Assembly: GCA_937988795.1 (NCBI GenBank)
Contig: CALKHY010000186.1
Location: forward strand, 1 to 9,304
Direction: 5' to 3'
DNA length: 9,304 bases
Source: an uncultured Candidatus Saccharibacteria bacterium
GTDB lineage: Bacteria > Patescibacteriota > Saccharimonadia > Saccharimonadales > UBA4665
Part shown: one piece after another, positions 6,101 to 9,304 of the stretch
Numbering within the stretch: position 1 is the stretch's first letter
How the letters are laid out: each line of letters begins with the position of its first letter
Made by a program: the position numbers and the translations under genes
Notes under the pieces: generated by a model
What the model was told of the DNA's origin: nothing
The model's input: only the letters and a program-made list of their open reading frames with translations
Databases searched by the model: none

Positions 6101-6874
6101 ATGGATCAACCCGCGCTCACGCAGCCAGTCGGGACTGCTCCGCGTTTAACTAAACGCGCTGAGTTTGAGGCGGCTCTCAGAGATTATCAGGTTAGCGAGG
6201 AAGGCCGGAAGGTGTTGGCCGAAACGCCCCTCGTGCTATTGGTAGGTCCGACGTCCACTGGCCGAAATACGCTCATTAATGAACTTGTCAAAACTGGCCG
6301 GTACTATTTCTTGGTATCGGACACGACGCGCCCGCCCCGCCAGAATAATGGCGTCTGGGAACAAAACGGGCGCGAATATTATTTCCGGACCGAAGATGAG
6401 ATGCTGGAGGATATCCGCGCCGGCTTGTTCGTAGAGGCCGAGATTATCCACAACCAGCAAGTGTCAGGCACCAGCATCCGCGAGATTAGAAAAGCACGCG
6501 ACCAGGGCAAGGTCGCCGTTGCCGACGTCGAGATTCTTGGCGCGCTCAACATCGCCAAACTAAAGCCTGACGCCTGGATTATCTGCCTGGTGCCGCCGAG
6601 CCTTGAGGAATGGCTGCGTCGCATCCACGGCCGCACACCGGTGAGCAAAGAAGAGCTGCGCAACCGCATGGAAACGGCTATTAAGATCTTCGATAAGACA
6701 CTCGACGACGACCGCTTTACCTTTGTTGTGAATGTCGAAAAAGAAGACACGGTGAAACTACTCGAAAAGATGCTGACTGAGGGCGACCATCACAACGTGG
6801 ACGAGCGGGCTGCCCGCGAGGTTGCCAAACGTCTCTGGAAAGATACAGAAGAGTACCTGAAGACGCTAGAGTAA
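6101..6874 (+). CDS. Guanylate kinase-like P-loop protein with Arg in Walker A
   Basis: The 257-residue product aligns by motif with guanylate kinase (GMP + ATP to GDP + ADP): P-loop GPTSTGRNT (49-57), SDTTRPPR (73-80), GREYYF (90-95), VEAEI (111-115), VSGTS (121-125), VADVE (140-144, D142) and the PPSLEEWLRR segment (165-174). The ORF is open upstream to 5984, but the ATG at 6101 is chosen because a TATAAT ends 6 nt before it and the upstream part is antisense to the peroxiredoxin. Oddities: the P-loop lysine that normally binds phosphate is R55 (GPSGVGKGT in typical enzymes), the usual GE after TTRPPR is NG, and the Tyr of the GNYYGT motif is missing. About 40 residues precede the P-loop and a charged tail of about 30 follows, making it longer than Gmk (about 205). 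It may be a paralogue with altered or no kinase activity. Confidence 0.8.
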   Translation: MDQPALTQPVGTAPRLTKRAEFEAALRDYQVSEEGRKVLAETPLVLLVGPTSTGRNTLINELVKTGRYYFLVSDTTRPPRQNNGVWEQNGREYYFRTEDEMLEDIRAGLFVEAEIIHNQQVSGTSIREIRKARDQGKVAVADVEILGALNIAKLKPDAWIICLVPPSLEEWLRRIHGRTPVSKEELRNRMETAIKIFDKTLDDDRFTFVVNVEKEDTVKLLEKMLTEGDHHNVDERAAREVAKRLWKDTEEYLKTLE

Positions 6875-6910
6875 CGTTGTGCTGAATTGAGCAGGCGGTT
6901 TATGCCTCTG

Positions 6911-6939
6911 GCTAGCACTCTTGACGCTTGAGTGCTAGC
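6911..6939. promoter_or_regulatory. CIRCE operator upstream of hrcA (HrcA binding site)
   Basis: GCTAGCACTC (6911-6920) and GAGTGCTAGC (6930-6939) form a perfect 10-bp inverted repeat around TTGACGCTT. This is CIRCE (consensus TTAGCACTC-N9-GAGTGCTAA) with one paired change at the outermost base on each side, which keeps the symmetry. It is the binding site of the heat-shock repressor HrcA and lies 19 nt before the hrcA start, indicating autoregulation. Confidence 0.95.
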
Positions 6940-6949
6940 GTTTTATGAT
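6921..6949 (+). promoter_or_regulatory. Promoter of hrcA-grpE, overlapping CIRCE
   Basis: TTGACG (6921-6926) and TATGAT (6944-6949) are 17 nt apart. The -35 lies entirely in the spacer of the CIRCE repeat, so bound HrcA would block RNA polymerase. Transcription should begin near 6956, about three bases before the hrcA ATG at 6959. Confidence 0.75.
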
Positions 6950-6958
6950 ATAGGCAAT

Positions 6959-7660
6959 ATGACTGAGAGGCAGCGGCAGATTTTATTCGCTATTATCGAA
7001 CAGTATGCCGAAGTTGCGAGTCCTGTAGGTTCGCAGCTGTTAGCGAAGGTGTTTGGTGTAAGTAGTGCTACCATTCGCGCCGAGATGGCGGAGTTGGAGC
7101 GCATGGGCTACATCATGCAGCCGCATACCAGTGCCGGGCGTGTGCCAACAGATAAGGGCTATCGCCTGTATGTTAACAGCCTGGCCGAAGAAAAAGAACT
7201 GCTCAGGCCGGAGCGCCGTGCCGAACGCGCCCTGCTGGCCCGCGTACAGGCTGCCGGTCTGCCGGAGCGCACCATCCGCAATGCCGTAGACACGCTCGTC
7301 GAGTTGACGCACAACCTCGGCCTTGCTACCATCGGCAATCAGCTGTACATGAGTGGTCTGTCCAACCTGTTTGGTCAGCCGGAGTTTATCCATCTCGCCC
7401 AGGTCCGGCAGGTGGCGTCGCTGCTCGACAACCTGGAACCATGGCTGCGTGAGGCAGCGCCGAATCAAACGCGTAGTGTCTACATTGGCCGCGAGAATCC
7501 TATCGGCCGCAGCGCCGGATGCTCGCTTATCATCAGCCGTTTTAACAGTCCGTACTCCGACCGCAGCTACATCGGCGTCCTTGGCCCGACCCGCCAGAAC
7601 TATCGTGACGTGATGTATCTGGTTGAACGCGCCGGCAGGGCACTTGAGGAGGTGTTATGA
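6959..7660 (+). CDS. hrcA: Heat-inducible transcription repressor HrcA (short form)
   Basis: HrcA binds CIRCE and represses chaperone genes; in other bacteria GroEL helps it stay active. The 233-residue protein starts MTERQRQILF and has a winged-helix domain (1-73) with PVGSQLLAKVFGVSSATIR and the wing HTSAGRVPTDKGYR. The later part has GLSNLFGQPEF, SVYIGRENPIG and CSLIISRF, then YIGVLGPTRQNY, all HrcA hallmarks of the GAF-like domain. Typical HrcA is about 340 residues; here the region between the wing and GLSNLF is shortened by roughly 100, with no sign of a frameshift. The frame can be opened at GTG 6932, but that lies inside the CIRCE repeat, and the ATG at 6959 begins at the conserved N-terminus. 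It overlaps grpE by ATGA and is preceded by CIRCE. Confidence 0.95.
   Translation: MTERQRQILFAIIEQYAEVASPVGSQLLAKVFGVSSATIRAEMAELERMGYIMQPHTSAGRVPTDKGYRLYVNSLAEEKELLRPERRAERALLARVQAAGLPERTIRNAVDTLVELTHNLGLATIGNQLYMSGLSNLFGQPEFIHLAQVRQVASLLDNLEPWLREAAPNQTRSVYIGRENPIGRSAGCSLIISRFNSPYSDRSYIGVLGPTRQNYRDVMYLVERAGRALEEVL
7646..7653 (+). promoter_or_regulatory. Strong Shine-Dalgarno for grpE inside hrcA
   Basis: GAGGAGGT lies in the last codons of hrcA; AGGAGG ends 4 nt before the grpE ATG at 7657. It shows that this organism uses Shine-Dalgarno initiation for internal operon genes, unlike its apparently leaderless first genes. Confidence 0.75.
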
Positions 7661-8157
7661 AAAAACAGGACGACCACGCCGCTAAAGGCAAGGGGAGTAA
7701 GCAGCAGCAGGATGCTGTGGCTGGCCTGCAACAGCAGATAGACGAACTGACCGAGGCGCTCAAACGCGAACGGGCCGATGCTATCAACCTGCGCCGCCGC
7801 TACGAGGAGCAAATCGCAAGTATGCAGACCATGGCCAAAGCCGGCGTGGTGCGTGACCTGCTGCCGATCATCGACAATTTTGAGCGCGCCCTAAAGCACG
7901 TGCCGAAAGATCTGGAGCAAAATGACTACGTCAAAGGTATCCAGGCGATCGTCAGACAGTTCGAGCAAACGCTCGAGAAGCTGGGCGTCCAGCGGATTAA
8001 GACCGTCGGAGAGCTGTTCAATCCCCATCTGCACGATGCAGTGAGCATGGAAGAAGGCGACGGCGAGCACGAGATCGTCAGCGAGGAACTACAATCTGGC
8101 TACACCCTCGGCGATGAGGTCCTCCGCCCTGCGATGGTTCGCGTCAAAAACCAGTAG
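7657..8157 (+). CDS. grpE: Nucleotide exchange factor GrpE
   Basis: GrpE is the homodimeric co-chaperone that releases ADP from DnaK. The 166-residue protein has a charged, Gln-rich head (1-20) and a long coiled coil at about 20-60 (LQQQIDELTEALKRERADAI, then RRRYEEQ). The four-helix region carries LLPIIDNFERAL (69-80), and the beta-wing domain carries FNPHLHDAV and SGYTLGDEVLRPAMVRV, the GrpE signature, at the C-terminus. The length is slightly under that of Escherichia coli GrpE (197) because the head is short. The ATG overlaps the hrcA stop (ATGA) and is served by GAGGAGGT, so translation is probably coupled to hrcA and expression follows the CIRCE promoter. The gene ends 4 nt before the stop of the convergent 8162-8755 ORF, with no terminator in between. 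Confidence 0.97.
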   Translation: MKKQDDHAAKGKGSKQQQDAVAGLQQQIDELTEALKRERADAINLRRRYEEQIASMQTMAKAGVVRDLLPIIDNFERALKHVPKDLEQNDYVKGIQAIVRQFEQTLEKLGVQRIKTVGELFNPHLHDAVSMEEGDGEHEIVSEELQSGYTLGDEVLRPAMVRVKNQ

Positions 8158-8161
8158 AATG

Positions 8162-8755
8162 TCAACGGCCTAACTTTCTGTACGCTATAAAGAACGGCGT
8201 GTAGGATCTGCTGGCCTCCTGCACGTGCATATAATCCTCGTCCGAGATCCAGAAATCTGCATCACTGATAAGGTTCCTAAACCAACTCCTGTGTTTTGGA
8301 TAAAAGGGGTATTCCAGATAGGCTGTTCCGAGAGCTTCGGCCATCTTGTTCGGGTTGAATGATGACATGGAAATTTCGACGGCGGACTGCCCGGATTGCT
8401 GGAGGTGGTTCACAAGTTGTTCGCCGTTGGTCTTGGCGCTTGGGGTGCCTGCCACATGCGACAGCCGCCTGTAGGTGGCGTGCCTGTTTGCAGCATTGAC
8501 GTAAGCGTCCTGGCCGATCCAGTGACGAGCGCGTAGTACAAGCGCCGTTTCTGTAAGATTGGGCAAGGGGTGTTCGGCTAATATGGTGTTGCCCCTGCGG
8601 ATGGCGGTAACGTTCTTGCGTATTGCTTCTATGTGGCCAGGCAAGACGGTGATAGTCGCCACGCCGGCGTTTCCTAGAGCCTCGTAGAGTGCCTCGGTAA
8701 CGTAAACGGGTATTTGGTGGGATTCGGGGTTTAGGTATACTTCTGGGGAGGACAT
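8162..8755 (-). CDS. Hypothetical protein between grpE and dnaK
   Basis: I do not recognise this 197-residue protein. It has no signal peptide, membrane helix or cysteine, and looks like a soluble mixed alpha/beta protein. Visible traits are NPESHQIPVYVTEALYEAL (9-27), TITVLPGHIEAIRKNV (34-49), a histidine/arginine-rich middle (LRARHWIGQDAYVNAANRH, 74-92) and an aromatic-rich C-terminus (EYPFYPKHRSWF; DADFWISDEDYMHV; YTPFFIAYRK). No catalytic signature is complete. It lies on the strand opposite to the heat-shock genes and interrupts the common hrcA-grpE-dnaK order; its stop is 4 nt from that of grpE. The ATG at 8755 is the first in frame and follows promoter-like TTGACA and TATCAT elements. 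Because the ORF is long and has a promoter, I take it as real; whether it relates to stress or is only a neighbour is unknown. Confidence 0.65.
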   Translation of the reverse strand: MSSPEVYLNPESHQIPVYVTEALYEALGNAGVATITVLPGHIEAIRKNVTAIRRGNTILAEHPLPNLTETALVLRARHWIGQDAYVNAANRHATYRRLSHVAGTPSAKTNGEQLVNHLQQSGQSAVEISMSSFNPNKMAEALGTAYLEYPFYPKHRSWFRNLISDADFWISDEDYMHVQEASRSYTPFFIAYRKLGR

Positions 8756-8767
8756 AGATAGAATGTT

Positions 8768-8798
8768 ATGATACTACATACCTTTGACGTGATGTCAA
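8768..8798 (-). promoter_or_regulatory. Putative promoter of the 8162-8755 ORF
   Basis: On the minus strand a perfect TTGACA (8798-8793) is followed by TATCAT (8773-8768). The spacing of 19 nt is longer than ideal. The -10 ends 12 nt before the ATG at 8755, so the leader would be about 6 nt, without an obvious Shine-Dalgarno. Confidence 0.4.
8784..8798. repeat. Inverted repeat TTGAC-N5-GTCAA
   Basis: TTGAC (8784-8788) and GTCAA (8794-8798) surround GTGAT. The right arm is part of the minus-strand -35 TTGACA. It may be an operator for the orphan gene, or two chance -35-like sequences facing each other in the divergent region before dnaK. Confidence 0.3.
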
Positions 8799-8847
8799 GA
8801 GATGGTGGCGTAAACTGACCGCTCATCCGGCACCGCATCGGGCATTT

Positions 8848-8874
8848 TTAGCACTCTTGACACTCGAGTGCTAA
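8848..8874. promoter_or_regulatory. CIRCE operator upstream of dnaK (perfect consensus)
   Basis: TTAGCACTC (8848-8856), the spacer TTGACACTC and GAGTGCTAA (8866-8874) match the CIRCE consensus at all 18 arm positions. HrcA, encoded 1.9 kb upstream, is the expected repressor. The spacer carries a second CACTC next to the right arm, making a nested palindrome CACTCGAGTG (8861-8870). Confidence 0.97.
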
Positions 8875-8885
8875 TTTTTTATGCT
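8857..8885 (+). promoter_or_regulatory. Promoter of dnaK, overlapping CIRCE
   Basis: A perfect TTGACA (8857-8862) in the CIRCE spacer is followed after 17 nt by TATGCT (8880-8885). A better-looking TACAAT (8885-8890) sits at 22 nt, which is too far. Transcription would begin near 8892, giving a leader of about 55 nt, longer than at the other genes here. Confidence 0.65.
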
Positions 8886-8895
8886 ACAATTGTTT

Positions 8896-8904
8896 TTAGC
8901 ACTC
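8896..8904 (+). promoter_or_regulatory. Solo CIRCE half-site in the dnaK leader
   Basis: TTAGCACTC is an exact copy of the left CIRCE arm, 48 nt after the left arm of the full site and just after the predicted start of transcription. The right arm at the proper distance (8914-8922, ATCTGCCAG) matches GAGTGCTAA at only 4 of 9 positions. It may be a decayed or weak second HrcA site. Confidence 0.5.
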
Positions 8905-8932
8905 TAAGAGACTATCTGCCAGAAAAGCAAGA

Positions 8933-8937
8933 AAGGA
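8933..8937 (+). promoter_or_regulatory. Shine-Dalgarno of dnaK
   Basis: AAGGA ends 9 nt before the ATG at 8947, a normal spacing. It supports that ATG, which opens the conserved [14 protein letters not shown]. Confidence 0.6.
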
Positions 8938-8946
8938 ACTCCAACC

Positions 8947-9304
8947 ATGGGAAAAATCATTGGTATTGACCTTGGAACTACTAACTCGGCGATGGCTGTT
9001 ATGCAGTCCGGCAAGGCCGAGATTATTGCCAACAGCGAGGGTGACCGTACTACGCCAAGCGTTGTGGCTGTGAACAAAAAGGGTGAGCGCCTGGTGGGTA
9101 AGATTGCCCGTCGCCAGCAGGTAACGAACCCGAAGAACACGATTTACGAGGTGAAGCGCCTGATCGGCCGCCGCTGGGAGGACGAGGAAGTTCAGCGCGA
9201 CCTCAAGCTCATGGGCTACGAAATCGTCAAGAGCGGCAACGGCGTCAAGGTCAAGATGGGCGATAAGGAGTACAGCCCCGAGGAAATCAGATCGGAAGAG
9301 CACA
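8947..9304 (+). CDS. dnaK: Chaperone DnaK (Hsp70), N-terminal fragment at contig end
   Basis: DnaK is the ATP-driven Hsp70 chaperone working with GrpE and DnaJ. The visible 114 genuine residues begin [18 protein letters not shown] with the phosphate-1 loop (residues 7-14), then [12 protein letters not shown] (31-42), [12 protein letters not shown] (51-62) and [13 protein letters not shown] (65-77), all standard for the first lobe of the ATPase domain. The frame runs to the window end, but only up to PEEI is real; the next codons (RSEEH) come from 16 bases identical to a sequencing adapter. The gene is therefore cut by the assembly, not by biology. It has its own CIRCE and -35/-10, a leader of about 55 nt and a Shine-Dalgarno. 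It is separated from grpE by a minus-strand orphan ORF. Confidence 0.97.
   Translation, partial: MGKIIGIDLGTTNSAMAVMQSGKAEIIANSEGDRTTPSVVAVNKKGERLVGKIARRQQVTNPKNTIYEVKRLIGRRWEDEEVQRDLKLMGYEIVKSGNGVKVKMGDKEYSPEEIRSEEH
9289..9304. other. Illumina TruSeq adapter residue at the contig end
   Basis: The final 16 bases read AGATCGGAAGAGCACA, identical to the start of the Illumina TruSeq read-1 adapter. The match begins within the expected codon after EEI of DnaK (typically Ser, AGN), so the first one or two bases may be shared. This is untrimmed adapter, not genomic sequence. Confidence 0.95.

Noticed and set aside
6892..6910. Possible terminator hairpin after the guanylate kinase-like gene
   Set aside because: Only a 4-bp stem (AGGC/GCCT) without a T run.
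6932..6958. GTG start for hrcA at 6932
   Set aside because: It lies inside the CIRCE repeat and before the -10; HrcA homologues begin at the MTERQRQIL segment (6959).
1..9304. CRISPR arrays, tRNA or rRNA genes, insertion sequences
   Set aside because: I saw no regularly spaced repeats, no tRNA-like or rRNA-like stretch and no transposase.

Overview
The window looks like one end of a draft contig from a small-genome bacterium, most likely of the Patescibacteria/CPR and plausibly Candidatus Saccharibacteria (TM7). That placement is inference. It rests on the compact layout, a minimal HrcA of 233 residues, a MurE-type ligase without the usual N-terminal domain, a membrane-anchored CapA of a divergent type, two unrecognised ORFs, and many promoters sitting almost on the start codon. 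TGA ends hrcA and the 8162-8755 ORF, so the standard code applies and a UGA-Gly lineage (SR1/Gracilibacteria) is unlikely.

Layout. 1-520 (-): the N-terminal part of a Mur ligase, cut by the window edge. 580-2220 (+): CapA-family protein with one N-terminal membrane anchor. 2290-3138 (+): freestanding two-motif LAGLIDADG homing-endonuclease-like gene with an N-terminal HTH; its 3' end overlaps the start of lepA (3107-4894, +), which encodes elongation factor 4. 4973-5578 (+): orphan ORF with a well-formed promoter and a possible Cys-His-Asp arrangement. About 5575-6034 (-): a bcp/PrxQ peroxiredoxin broken by at least two one-base losses and lacking a start. 6101-6874 (+): guanylate kinase-like protein whose P-loop lysine is arginine. 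6959-7660 and 7657-8157 (+): hrcA and grpE, overlapping by ATGA and driven by a CIRCE-controlled promoter. 8162-8755 (-): orphan ORF, convergent with grpE. 8947-end (+): start of dnaK, with its own perfect CIRCE.

The clearest working unit is the heat-shock locus. HrcA represses its own hrcA-grpE operon and dnaK through CIRCE operators, and in both operators the -35 hexamer lies inside the 9-nt spacer. GrpE is the nucleotide-exchange factor for DnaK. A minus-strand orphan separates grpE from dnaK, where many bacteria have these genes adjacent. A third, solo CIRCE half-site lies in the dnaK leader.

Several first genes (the guanylate kinase-like gene, the LAGLIDADG gene, capA, hrcA, the 4973 ORF) have -10-like elements only 6-11 nt before the ATG, which suggests leaderless or near-leaderless mRNAs. 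The internal gene grpE and the heat-shock gene dnaK have clear Shine-Dalgarno sequences instead. The last 16 bases (9289-9304) match the start of the Illumina TruSeq adapter, so the end of the dnaK reading frame is artefactual.
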